Origin: PCPOR2b sp965220385
GTDB taxonomy: Bacteria > Poribacteria > WGA-4E > PCPOR2b
Assembly (NCBI GenBank): GCA_965220385.1
Contig: OZ244825.1
Location: forward strand, 1,550,001 to 1,614,000
Direction of reading: 5' to 3'
DNA: 64,000 nt
This document shows, in pieces, positions 43,921 to 52,196 of this stretch (positions within the stretch are counted from its first letter, which is position 1; every line of letters starts with the position of its first letter). The position numbers were made by a program, and so were the translations under genes. The notes beneath the pieces were generated by a model. The model was given only the letters and a program-made list of their open reading frames with translations. It made no database searches and was not told the origin of the DNA.

Positions 43921-44299
43921 CGGTACTTAACTGACCTGGCTAACGTTGTAACAGCATTGGCTGTGGCATTGGTATATTTTGTCACCCAGATTTCGATCGG
44001 AGGGCATATATGTTTGCCTTATGGATAATCCGCGGATAGTCCATCGGGTAGATGTATATGCCTTTTTTAAATTTATGCTAAGAGTTCGTGGAATGCACAA
44101 TCTATGAACCCAACTCCCTCACAATGTATTTACCCGGAAATCGACCCTTAAAAGTTTAGCACATCTATTCGCCTATTGCACTCCGTTTTTGCGCGCTACA
44201 ACCCGTTCGATCTATATTACCAGTCCAACGATGTTGGTCGTCTGGCTAACAGGGGCAAGGGTTTAATGCGAGTACATGATATCGATACCGAGGAATATC
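43921..44299. other. intergenic region, nothing recognised
   Basis: About 380 bases between rpsU and the SUMF1-like lipoprotein gene. It is AT-rich in part, with a TTGGTATATT extended -10-like stretch near 43969 but no matching -35. No repeat, RNA gene or terminator was seen. Confidence 0.4.
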
Positions 44300-45760
44300 A
44301 TGATGAAAACTATTATCACTTTATTCATGATTGGATTGACCGGAGTTTTGTTAAGTTGTGGCGACGATGCAGAAGAGACTACTTCGGTAGAAATCCCGAT
44401 CCTGCTCAAGAATGTGACGGCGGAAGGAACGTACTCAGTCAGTGTGACGATAACGGGCACCGGGATAAAGCCGATAAGTACAGAGCAAGATCTGATTATT
44501 CAGGCGGATAGGGATACCGTTCACATCACGGTTGATGAGGTTCCTCGCGACGGGGAATGGGATGTCAGAATCGACATGCGCCTCAGTTCAAAGGATGAGA
44601 CCGTCGTCTATCAAGGACAGGGTCAGCTGTTCCTTTCGGACCGCAATCTTGCGACTATCTTGCCTATCACTGTCAATTCTGTTGGTCATCAGTTTTTCGC
44701 AAAATTTGAACTGACTGGCGACGTGAGGTTAACAGAGGAGGGGTATCTGAAGAATGCGCATATCGCTGTCGATGCAAGTCAATCAAAAGATACGATTTAC
44801 GGTATCTCCTCTGTCAAATGGGACTGGGGGGATGGTCAGCAGACCGAATATGATGAAGAATTAACCGCCACGCATACCTATATAAAGGCGGGAAGCTATC
44901 TCGTTACACTGACCGTGCAAAACAAGGCACTGGTCCCTGAAAATACAGTAGTTCAAAAAGTAGTCGCCGTTTCAGTTCAGCAAAAAATACATTCCAAAAT
45001 AGATGGAGCCGCCATGCACCTGATTCCGGCTGGAGCGTTTGAGATGGGTGATCATCTTGGAGAGGGGCAAAGCGATGAACGTCCAGTTCACACCGTCGCG
45101 CTTGATACCTTTTACATGGACGAGACAGAGGTGACTAACGCGAGGTACAGGGCATTTACGGATGCAACTGGACATAGGGCGCCATTTCACTGGGAGAATG
45201 AGAGAGATCTGGGCAGTTTAGTTAAACCTCAGTTTCCCGTCATTTATGTGAGTTGGCATGACGCGATGGCATACGCGCAATGGGCGGGTAAACGGCTGCC
45301 AACGGAAGCGGAATGGGAATATGCCGCACGGGGTGGTCGGGTCGGTCAACGATATCCGTGGGGCAACGAGATTAGCCATGCGCAAGCGAATTACAGCGGA
45401 AAAGGTGAACGGGACAGATGGAATTGGCCCGCCCCTGTTAAGAGATTCCCTCCCAACGGTTTCGGTTTGTACGATATGGCTGGCAATGTATGGGAGTGGT
45501 GCATGGATGAATATGAGAAAGATTTCTACAGTACGAGTCCGAGAAATAACCCTGTCGCCGGCGGATGGATCTCCTTAGACAATGATGATTTTCGCAATTT
45601 GAGATCCCATCGTTCTTGGCGTGGGGGTGCGTGGGACGGTGGCTCGGAGAGTATAACCGTGAGCAACCGCTTCAACGCTGCCCCACACAAACGCTTCTTG
45701 AAGACCGGGTTCCGTTGCGTTTTTCCCGTAAAAGCTCAACCGTCGAAAGCGGTTCGTTAA
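44300..45760 (+). CDS. lipoprotein with PKD domain and SUMF1/FGE-like domain
   Basis: A 486-residue lipoprotein; the signal peptide MMKTIITLFMIGLTGVLLSC ends in the lipobox LLSC. Residues 25-135 are beta-rich and unassigned. A PKD domain (about 150-220) shows SSVKWDWGDGQQTEY and THTYIKAGSYLVTLTV. The formylglycine-generating-enzyme-like domain spans about 235-480 (AFEMGDHLGEGQSDERPVHTV, AGKRLPTEAEWEYAARGG, GLYDMAGNVWEWCMDEY). The active-site cysteine pair of true FGE is absent around RGGAWDGGSESITVSNRF, so sulfatase activation is unlikely. GAGGA precedes the ATG. Confidence 0.88.
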   Translation: MMKTIITLFMIGLTGVLLSCGDDAEETTSVEIPILLKNVTAEGTYSVSVTITGTGIKPISTEQDLIIQADRDTVHITVDEVPRDGEWDVRIDMRLSSKDETVVYQGQGQLFLSDRNLATILPITVNSVGHQFFAKFELTGDVRLTEEGYLKNAHIAVDASQSKDTIYGISSVKWDWGDGQQTEYDEELTATHTYIKAGSYLVTLTVQNKALVPENTVVQKVVAVSVQQKIHSKIDGAAMHLIPAGAFEMGDHLGEGQSDERPVHTVALDTFYMDETEVTNARYRAFTDATGHRAPFHWENERDLGSLVKPQFPVIYVSWHDAMAYAQWAGKRLPTEAEWEYAARGGRVGQRYPWGNEISHAQANYSGKGERDRWNWPAPVKRFPPNGFGLYDMAGNVWEWCMDEYEKDFYSTSPRNNPVAGGWISLDNDDFRNLRSHRSWRGGAWDGGSESITVSNRFNAAPHKRFLKTGFRCVFPVKAQPSKAVR

Positions 45761-45824
45761 CCTGTGAGTGCGACTGAGGATTAGCCGGTGGATTTCGCGG
45801 ACGCCTTTCACACGCCCGTGGTAG

Positions 45825-46985
45825 TTATCTGTCGGCAGGCTTTCGGCGGAAACGATCGTACTTCGTATCGGTCAGGAAATCGTTAAGATAAAGGCGTTCC
45901 CCGTTAAGTTGATCGGAGACGTTCGCGCCAAGCACAGCGGCGAGGCTATTCATGCTACTCGCGAAGGTGCTCCGCAGCTGCCCTGAATCCCCTGTTTCAA
46001 TCGCCTTGAGAAAAGCACGGCTGATCTGCTCTGTTGGGTCGCCGCGCGGTCCAGTGGGCAGTGTGTGACGAACCGATTCTGCCGATGGGGTTTGTGCTGG
46101 TGGATAGGGACCATCGTAGTAGTAGGCGACTACATCGTTCCCTTCGAACTTCAGATGTCCGTGCGTCCAGAGCACGCTCTCGTAGCCGTCGCTATAGTAG
46201 GTTTGGCGCAGACGCGACAAGATGAGATTCGCGATGCAGCCACACTCAAAACCGTATCTTACGCTGTAGGCGTAGGGGTTATCGCCACCATCAACGATGT
46301 CTGACGGATCACGGTGGATATAATTTGCTTCAACCCATGAGATGTCCCCAAACCAGTAGCGCATCAGATCGGTTTGGTGGATCCCGCCTTCCACAACAGA
46401 TGCTCCAGACCACTCGTAGTTTGCTGTCCAGACACGGTTGGCAGGACCGCCCAGCGTTTCGGTTTTGGTATGCTTGATCGAATGCCCTTCAAGTGAACCA
46501 TTCCCAATGATGGTGGTCATCACGGGTTGTTTGTCGGCAAGAAATTTGTGAACCGCTTCGTAGCGAGCATCGTAGCGCTGTTGGAATCCTACTGTGGAGA
46601 TCACACCGTTTTCCTTTATGGCACGCTCCATTTCAATCGCTTCGTTCAGGTATAGGCTCATCGGCTTCTCAGCGAAAATATGCACGCCTGCGTTCGCTGC
46701 TTGGAGGATTTCGCCATTGTGTACCCCCGGCGGCAGAGCGAAATAGATAGCGTCCAACGACAGCTCCGCAAGGGTCTCCCCGAAATCTGTGGAGGTATGA
46801 ATACCATCAATTTGAAATCCGTCCACATATCCTTGGATTTTCGCCTCATTCAGGTTATCCTCGAAGGCATCGATTAGCGCGGCGATCTTGACGATGCCCT
46901 CGCTTTGAAGCTTCCACAGTGCGTTCAGGTGCTGTAGTCCGCGCTGTCCGAGACCGATGATCCCGACGTGAATTGGTTGGCTCAT
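45825..46985 (-). CDS. Gfo/Idh/MocA family oxidoreductase
   Basis: A 386-residue sugar or polyol oxidoreductase. The Rossmann start is VGIIGLGQRGLQHLNAL and the catalytic EKP motif is intact in IFAEKPMSLYLNEA. The substrate domain has VEGGIHQTDLMRYWFGD with the conserved histidine. It lies just upstream of a convergent SUMF1-like gene and downstream of the CMD gene, on the same strand as a dehydratase and an amidohydrolase, which fits sugar-acid catabolism. Confidence 0.93.
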   Translation of the reverse strand: MSQPIHVGIIGLGQRGLQHLNALWKLQSEGIVKIAALIDAFEDNLNEAKIQGYVDGFQIDGIHTSTDFGETLAELSLDAIYFALPPGVHNGEILQAANAGVHIFAEKPMSLYLNEAIEMERAIKENGVISTVGFQQRYDARYEAVHKFLADKQPVMTTIIGNGSLEGHSIKHTKTETLGGPANRVWTANYEWSGASVVEGGIHQTDLMRYWFGDISWVEANYIHRDPSDIVDGGDNPYAYSVRYGFECGCIANLILSRLRQTYYSDGYESVLWTHGHLKFEGNDVVAYYYDGPYPPAQTPSAESVRHTLPTGPRGDPTEQISRAFLKAIETGDSGQLRSTFASSMNSLAAVLGANVSDQLNGERLYLNDFLTDTKYDRFRRKPADR

Positions 46986-47043
46986 ATACAGTTCCTTTCA
47001 TCAACAATAGGTGTCTAAAGTCCGTGCTTGAAAACAACCCAAG

Positions 47044-47421
47044 TTACGCATCTAACGCTTTGAAGATTTCAGCCGTTTTTTCTAGGCCATCCCATGCAGC
47101 GGCGAATCCGGCATACGCAGCGACTTGAAAAAAGACTTCAATGATTTCGGCTTTCGTTGCGCCGTTGTTCAGCGCCATTTCAATGTTAAGTTCTAAGGCA
47201 TTCACCCGCCCTAAACCCGCCAAAACCGCAATGCTACAGAGACTGCGCGTCCTTAAGTCGAGGTTGGGGCGACTCCAAATCTCACCGCCAACGGTTCCCA
47301 TTACGCACCTTTCAAAGTCCGGGGATAACGACCTGAATTTCTCTCTTAATGCATCTATCTTATCCTGACCGACCATTTTGGAAAACTGTTCAACGCCCTT
47401 TTGGTATTGTTCATCGAGCAT
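47044..47421 (-). CDS. carboxymuconolactone decarboxylase family protein
   Basis: A 125-residue all-helical CMD/AhpD-fold protein. The family core is DLRTRSLCSIAVLAGLGRVNALELNIEMALNNGATKAEIIEV. The peroxidase CxxC of AhpD is not formed (CSIA), and the histidine following it in many members is replaced (NALELNI). It thus resembles the CMD branch rather than AhpD. AGGAGAGAAAC lies before the ATG. It sits between the dehydratase and the Gfo/Idh gene on the same strand, a likely operon. Confidence 0.85.
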   Translation of the reverse strand: MLDEQYQKGVEQFSKMVGQDKIDALREKFRSLSPDFERCVMGTVGGEIWSRPNLDLRTRSLCSIAVLAGLGRVNALELNIEMALNNGATKAEIIEVFFQVAAYAGFAAAWDGLEKTAEIFKALDA

Positions 47422-47472
47422 TCCGTTTCTCTCCTTTAATTATGTGATACCTTCGGAAGTATTAAGGTTTGA

Positions 47473-49167
47473 TTAGAGGAAGTCGAAGTCGCAGCCGAGG
47501 TGCGCCTGTTCGATGTGCTGGGTATATAACAATCCGTAGCCTCGCTCGAAGTGGGGTTTAGGCAACACAAGTCCTTCGTTTCGTTTTGCTAATTCGGCTT
47601 CATCTACTAACAGCTCCAAACGTTTGCTTGGAACATCTAGCTCAATCATATCTCCATCTTGTACCAACGCCAACGGTCCTCCGACCGCTGCTTCGGGTGC
47701 GATGTGGAGGACGATTGTGCCGAATGCGGTTCCACTCATCCGAGCGTCGGAGATACGAACCATATCTTTCACACCGGCACGCAAGAGCTTCTTCGGAATT
47801 GGCAGATATCCCGCCTCCGGCATTCCGGGTCCTCCAATGGGACCAGCGTTCTGCAGGACGATAACATGCTCTGGGGTGACCGGCAGATCGGGATCATCAA
47901 TGCGCTTGTGCAGATCATCAAGGGACTTGAAGACGACAGCTGGTCCCCGATGCGTTAGCAGATCGGGTGAAGCAGCCGAACGCTTAATCACCGCGCCTTG
48001 CGGGGCTAGGTTTCCAAAAAGACTGGCAAGCGTTCCAGATTCAAACAGCGGTTCCGTTCTGGATGTGATGACATCCTGCCAAGCTGGTGGATCGGGCACC
48101 GTTGAGAGATTTTCCCCGATGGTATTCCCAAGCACCGTCCGAGCATCTCGGTGAAGGACCTCTTCGAGTACCTTCATCACCACAGGAATCCCACCGGCTT
48201 TAAATAGATCTTCCATGTAATACTCCCCGCTCGGTTTGAGATTTACCAAGACAGGGGTCTCATCGCTGATTCGGTCGAAGTCGGTGAGGTCAAGTTTGAT
48301 GCCGAGTCGCCGCGCGATTGCAGTCAGGTGGATCACACCATTGGTCGAACCGCCAATCGCCATAAGGAGGCGGATAGCATTCTCAAAGGATTGTTCTGTC
48401 AGCAGCTTCGATGGCCTTAGGTCGTTTTTTATCATTGAGACAATCGTTCTGCCCGCGGCTTCTGCATGACGACGGCGTTCCGCCATTACTGCGGGAATAG
48501 CAGCCCCACCGGGTAACATCAATCCGAGCGCCTCCGCCAACGCTGCCATTGTGCTGGCGGTGCCCATCACCATACAGGTGCCGGTACTGGAGCACAAGCG
48601 GCTTTCCACCTCCTCCACCTCGGCGGCACCCAAGCGTCCAGCGCGATACTCACCCCAGAATCGTCGGCAATCAGTGCAAGCCCCGAGTCGCTCGCCTTGA
48701 TAAGCGCCGGTGATCATCGGTCCCGCGACCAGACAGATTGCTGGCCGATCAGCACTTATCGCTCCCATCAGTTGTGCGGGTACGGTCTTATCGCACCCAC
48801 CCAATAGAACAACCCCATCCATCGGCTGGGCGCGAATCATCTCCTCCGTATCCATCGCCATCAGGTTACGAAACATCATTGTGGTCGGTGCTGTGAACAT
48901 CTCGCCAAGCGAAATCGTCGGGAACTCAATCGGCAGTCCGCCGTGAGATAACACCCCTCGCTTCACCGCTTCAATAAGGTCGGTAAAATTGTGATGACAG
49001 CTGTTGAAGCCGCTGAAGGTGTTGATGATACCAACGATCGGGCGTTCCAGTTCCGCATCCGAATACCCCATCGCTTTCGCGAATGCCTTGCGGATGTAGA
49101 CGCTGAATTCAGGATCGCCATAGTTTGTTAAGCCACGTTTGATACCTGATGGATTTTTTATCTGCAT
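47473..49167 (-). CDS. IlvD/Edd family dehydratase (sugar-acid dehydratase type)
   Basis: A 564-residue iron-sulfur dehydratase. The [2Fe-2S] cysteines are C57 (FSGFNSCHHN), C125 (LLGGCDKTVP) and C198 (SSTGTCMVMG). The pattern GGCDKTVPAQLMGA and the short C-terminus ending AHLGCDFDFL fit the L-arabinonate/D-xylonate dehydratase branch better than dihydroxy-acid dehydratase; no other ilv gene is present. The start at 49167 follows GAGG; an ATG ten codons upstream is also open. With the neighbouring Gfo/Idh and amidohydrolase genes it suggests non-phosphorylative sugar catabolism. Confidence 0.88.
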   Translation of the reverse strand: MQIKNPSGIKRGLTNYGDPEFSVYIRKAFAKAMGYSDAELERPIVGIINTFSGFNSCHHNFTDLIEAVKRGVLSHGGLPIEFPTISLGEMFTAPTTMMFRNLMAMDTEEMIRAQPMDGVVLLGGCDKTVPAQLMGAISADRPAICLVAGPMITGAYQGERLGACTDCRRFWGEYRAGRLGAAEVEEVESRLCSSTGTCMVMGTASTMAALAEALGLMLPGGAAIPAVMAERRRHAEAAGRTIVSMIKNDLRPSKLLTEQSFENAIRLLMAIGGSTNGVIHLTAIARRLGIKLDLTDFDRISDETPVLVNLKPSGEYYMEDLFKAGGIPVVMKVLEEVLHRDARTVLGNTIGENLSTVPDPPAWQDVITSRTEPLFESGTLASLFGNLAPQGAVIKRSAASPDLLTHRGPAVVFKSLDDLHKRIDDPDLPVTPEHVIVLQNAGPIGGPGMPEAGYLPIPKKLLRAGVKDMVRISDARMSGTAFGTIVLHIAPEAAVGGPLALVQDGDMIELDVPSKRLELLVDEAELAKRNEGLVLPKPHFERGYGLLYTQHIEQAHLGCDFDFL

Positions 49168-49240
49168 AGTATCCTCATACCTCTCCTTATACGACATCGG
49201 AACGTATGCGTAGAACGGCGAATTGTAGATGATAAATGCG

Positions 49241-49534
49241 ACTATAGTAAATCCAAAAAAACAGATAGACGCTTTCGCTCCTCGTGTCCTGTCCCGTGCC
49301 GTTCCCCCGATAAATCGGGATTAAGAAACGTGCATCCCGCCTGTCCCGATGTATCGGGGACGAGTCGGGACCTGCTCCCGATATAATCGGGGACTCTCCG
49401 GGAGGCAGTGCGGTTACAAACCGCACCTACCGGACTTGGGGGCGATGCAGTGCGGTTATAAACCGCACCTACCGGACTTGGGGACAATACGGTTCGGTTT
49501 GGCGTGTTCCATTAATTCTAAGATCTACTATAGT
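49241..49534. repeat. MITE-like element, family 1 (294 bp)
   Basis: Left end ACTATAGTAAATCC (49241-49254) and right end GATCTACTATAGT (49522-49534) are inverted repeats. Inside are CCCGAT-ATCGGG palindromes (about 49305-49395) and two TGCGGTT-n3-AACCGCA palindromes (49409-49425 and 49451-49467), each followed by CCTACCGGACTTGGGG. No open frame. Confidence 0.8.
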
Positions 49535-49554
49535 ATGGGACGACATCAAGCGTA

Positions 49555-50580
49555 TTACAGCTCTATCCGGTATACGCGGGCGGCGGTATCATGAAACATA
49601 GCGGCGCGCTCGTCCGCTGAGTAGCCAGAGGATAGCCGTTTGAATGCGTTATACATCACGTTGTAGGAATACGAAACCTTATCCACCGGGAAATTGCTCT
49701 CAAACATACAGCGGTCGGGACCGAACTGCTCGATACAGTAATTCATTAGGGGTGCCATATCCGATGCGAGTTCTTCCGAACCAGCGGGTGTTTCCCGTTC
49801 GTGCCAGTCGAAGCCGGTTCGAGGCATTCCGATACCTCCAAGTTTCACATTGATATTGGGACACTCCGCGACCGCAGCAATTCCGTTCCGCCAGGTTGTA
49901 AGCACTTCGTCGTCACGGTTAGCATACGGCCCTACCCGGAGTAACCCTCCAATGTGATTGAGAATAATGGTTAGGTTGGGCACCGCTTTGGCGAAATCAG
50001 CCAACTCAGGTAGCTGCGGAAAGTACATCCAAGCCTCAAAGGACATGCCCATGCCTGCAAGGACACGTGCACCGGCGCGGAAATTGTCGGTAGCCAGTTG
50101 CCCCGCCATTCGGTGAGCGCTTGTGTTTTCGATTTCAGGATGGGGGTCCCATGTTACGGCATGACGGATGCCACGAAAACGATTGGGACTCGCTGCCTGT
50201 AACGCTTGGAGCACCGGTTCAACCCGGTCGCCAAGGTTCAGGTTAGCGTGACCGACAATTGCCGCTGCAGCGCGACAGGGACCGTATAACCCACTTGCAC
50301 TGGCAGCAGCTAAGCCCTGCACAAATTCGACTTCACCCACCGGACGCATCTCCTCCGGTCCATCTGCACGGTACATCGCTCTTGCCTCAACAAATACAGT
50401 GGAACGCACGTTGTGACCGCTGTTCACGTCATCGGCAAGTTCATGTAGCAGGTATCGTTGATAAGGGACCCGCTCCGTCCGGAAGTCCCAGAAATGGTGA
50501 TGCGGATCACATATAGGAATCTCCGGTTCTAAGGTCGGTTCCGGGCTTAGAGCAAGCCAGTCATTGCCTCCAAATGGCAT
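49555..50580 (-). CDS. amidohydrolase family protein (PDC lactonase-like)
   Basis: A 341-residue TIM-barrel metal hydrolase of the Amidohydrolase_2 type. The HxH metal pair is in CDPHHHFWDF near residue 25, a further histidine lies in LNHIGG, and the closing aspartate in ESNFPVDK. Relatives hydrolyse lactones such as 2-pyrone-4,6-dicarboxylate or sugar lactones. The start at 50580 follows GGAGG. The frame stays open to 50766 through a MITE-like element, which is not coding. Confidence 0.9.
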   Translation of the reverse strand: MPFGGNDWLALSPEPTLEPEIPICDPHHHFWDFRTERVPYQRYLLHELADDVNSGHNVRSTVFVEARAMYRADGPEEMRPVGEVEFVQGLAAASASGLYGPCRAAAAIVGHANLNLGDRVEPVLQALQAASPNRFRGIRHAVTWDPHPEIENTSAHRMAGQLATDNFRAGARVLAGMGMSFEAWMYFPQLPELADFAKAVPNLTIILNHIGGLLRVGPYANRDDEVLTTWRNGIAAVAECPNINVKLGGIGMPRTGFDWHERETPAGSEELASDMAPLMNYCIEQFGPDRCMFESNFPVDKVSYSYNVMYNAFKRLSSGYSADERAAMFHDTAARVYRIEL

Positions 50581-51137
50581 AAAAACACCTCCGTTTTGGT
50601 ATACTGAAGTTCTATATGATGAATAGACGACAATGTGGTCATAAGAAGTTATAGATATAGGAGTTACGCAGTTCAGTTTGTAATAGCCCCAATAGGATCG
50701 GGGCGTCCGGACGCGCAATGAATCCTCGATAAATCCCCCGATAGGATCGGGGCAGGCCCGATACATCGGGACTCCGACAAGCCGAGAGCAGGCAGGCGGG
50801 ATTAAGAAACGGGCGTTGGAAATGGCGTACTGCGGTGATGAATCACCGAACTACAAAGCTTTGAGTATTCAAATGCGTAAGTCCTAAGATATTTATTATA
50901 CCACTCTTTCCCAATATTAGGGATAAAACAGTGGAATTACAAACGTATCGCATTTTTGTTGTAAAATTGGTGCATCGCTGATAAGATAATCGCGGAGATT
51001 TCAGAGCGGACACTTTGTTTTTTGGGTGTGCTTAGTGGCGTTAACCCCAAGAATCGAGTGTATGTGAATTTTTGCACCTGATGCGAGTTTAATCTGCTTA
51101 ATCCATACTTTCGATTTCCAGATATGGAGCACACACT
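50581..51137. other. intergenic region with MITE-like element
   Basis: A family 2 element fills 50658-50886. The remaining 250 bases before the GTPase gene (50887-51137) hold no recognised promoter, RNA or repeat. A minus-strand open frame running from the GTPase gene into this region is considered spurious. Confidence 0.5.
50658..50886. repeat. MITE-like element, family 2 (229 bp, inverted orientation)
   Basis: It begins TAGGAGTTACGCA (50658-50670) followed by GTTCAGTTTGTAAT and ends AAATGCGTAAGTCCTA (50871-50886). The end sequences match the copy at 39277-39663 in reverse orientation. The interior carries CCCGAT-type palindromes near 50690-50770. Confidence 0.8.
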
Positions 51138-52082
51138 ATGCCAATGTCTCACAAAGTGATGAAGCAGAAAATCAAAAGGCGATTGAAGGGAAAGGTGGGC
51201 AAGGAAAAGCAGGCGGAACTCCATCGAATCCTTGAGGAGTTGCCTAACTATCGCAGTGGGCCCTATGCTGATCTTCGCAAGTCTCTCAACGGAGAAATTC
51301 AACAACAGCAAAAGCGCGCGAAGGCGCAACACAAAGACACTTTGGCTGTTGAGAAAGAAGGGCACTTTCAGATGGCACTGGTGGGTGCCCCCAACGCGGG
51401 AAAATCCGCATTGCTCAAGGCACTCTCTGGCAGACAGATAAAAGTTGCTGATTACCCTTTCACCACGTTGAAACCCATACCGACAAGGGTGGATTGCGGT
51501 GGATTGTGGATTCAATTGGTTGAAATTCCGGGGCTGATTGCGGGGGCAACAGAGGGACGAGGCGGGGGACAAGCCTTACTCAGCGTGGCAGCGAACGCCG
51601 ATGGTTTAATGATCGCACATGACCTGACTGCGGATCCACAAGAATTGAATATCATTCTAACGGAATTGTCCAAAACAGAGTTACCCCAGCCTTTGTTAGT
51701 TGTATACACAAAATTGGACAGTCCCGGTGCGGAAAGCCGTTTAAGCGCTGCACAGACGCGATTCTCTCAATTCAAAAGTGTTGCGGTCTCGGCAGAGCAG
51801 AGCTTGCACCTTGAAACGCTGAAAGAAACCATGCGAGCATCCACAGGGCTGATTCGTGTATTTCCACGTTCAAATCAGGGTGGAAGTAAGCTCGATGAGA
51901 CACCGGTGATAATCCCTGTCGATAACACTATCGAAGATTTTGCACACAAAATTCACAAAGATATTGCTCGAAAGTTGAAACACGCCAAAGTGTGGGGAAA
52001 TTCCGTGAAATTTCCCGGTCAGCAGGTTGGTAAAGGACATGTGCTGTCAGACATGGATATTGTGACCCTTTATACAGCTTAG
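51138..52082 (+). CDS. DRG-like OBG-family GTPase with TGS domain
   Basis: A 314-residue GTPase. G1 is GAPNAGKSALL, G2 lies in YPFTTLKPIP, G3 is EIPGLIAGATEGRGGG, G4 is YTKLD (T for the usual N) and G5 lies near AVSAEQ. A basic helical N-terminus of about 75 residues and a C-terminal TGS domain (about 250-314, IPVDNTIEDFAHKIHKDIARKLKHAKVWGNSVKFPGQQVGKGHVL) match the DRG group known mainly from archaea and eukaryotes, where it acts with ribosomes. GGAG lies before the ATG. It is a single gene without obvious partners. Confidence 0.88.
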   Translation: MPMSHKVMKQKIKRRLKGKVGKEKQAELHRILEELPNYRSGPYADLRKSLNGEIQQQQKRAKAQHKDTLAVEKEGHFQMALVGAPNAGKSALLKALSGRQIKVADYPFTTLKPIPTRVDCGGLWIQLVEIPGLIAGATEGRGGGQALLSVAANADGLMIAHDLTADPQELNIILTELSKTELPQPLLVVYTKLDSPGAESRLSAAQTRFSQFKSVAVSAEQSLHLETLKETMRASTGLIRVFPRSNQGGSKLDETPVIIPVDNTIEDFAHKIHKDIARKLKHAKVWGNSVKFPGQQVGKGHVLSDMDIVTLYTA

Positions 52083-52196
52083 TGGGTGCCGAAAGCGCGA
52101 AGGATCGGTTGCAAACTTGCCACTTGGTGACTATGTGAGATTATCTCATTTCCTTAATACGAAATACTGGCACAAGCCCATTGTTTAAGATCTATC

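Noticed and set aside
44176..44511. 111-residue plus-strand open frame before the SUMF1-like gene
   Set aside because: Overlaps the lipoprotein gene in another frame; the lipoprotein has a clear signal peptide and domains.
44300..45760. Active formylglycine-generating enzyme (sulfatase activator)
   Set aside because: The catalytic cysteine pair is missing and no sulfatase gene is adjacent; only the fold is shared.
49401..49470. CRISPR-like tandem of GGTGCGG repeats with similar spacing
   Set aside because: Only two units, with spacers that are themselves similar (CCTACCGGACTTGGGGGCGA), and no cas genes. It is part of a palindromic MITE-like element.
50581..50766. N-terminal extension of the amidohydrolase
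   Set aside because: The extra 62 codons are read through a MITE-like element; the start at 50580 has GGAGG and gives the normal N-terminus.
50937..51572. 211-residue minus-strand open frame across the start of the GTPase gene
   Set aside because: It overlaps the well-supported GTPase gene in antisense, has no recognisable domain or ribosome site, and its composition looks like a shadow frame.
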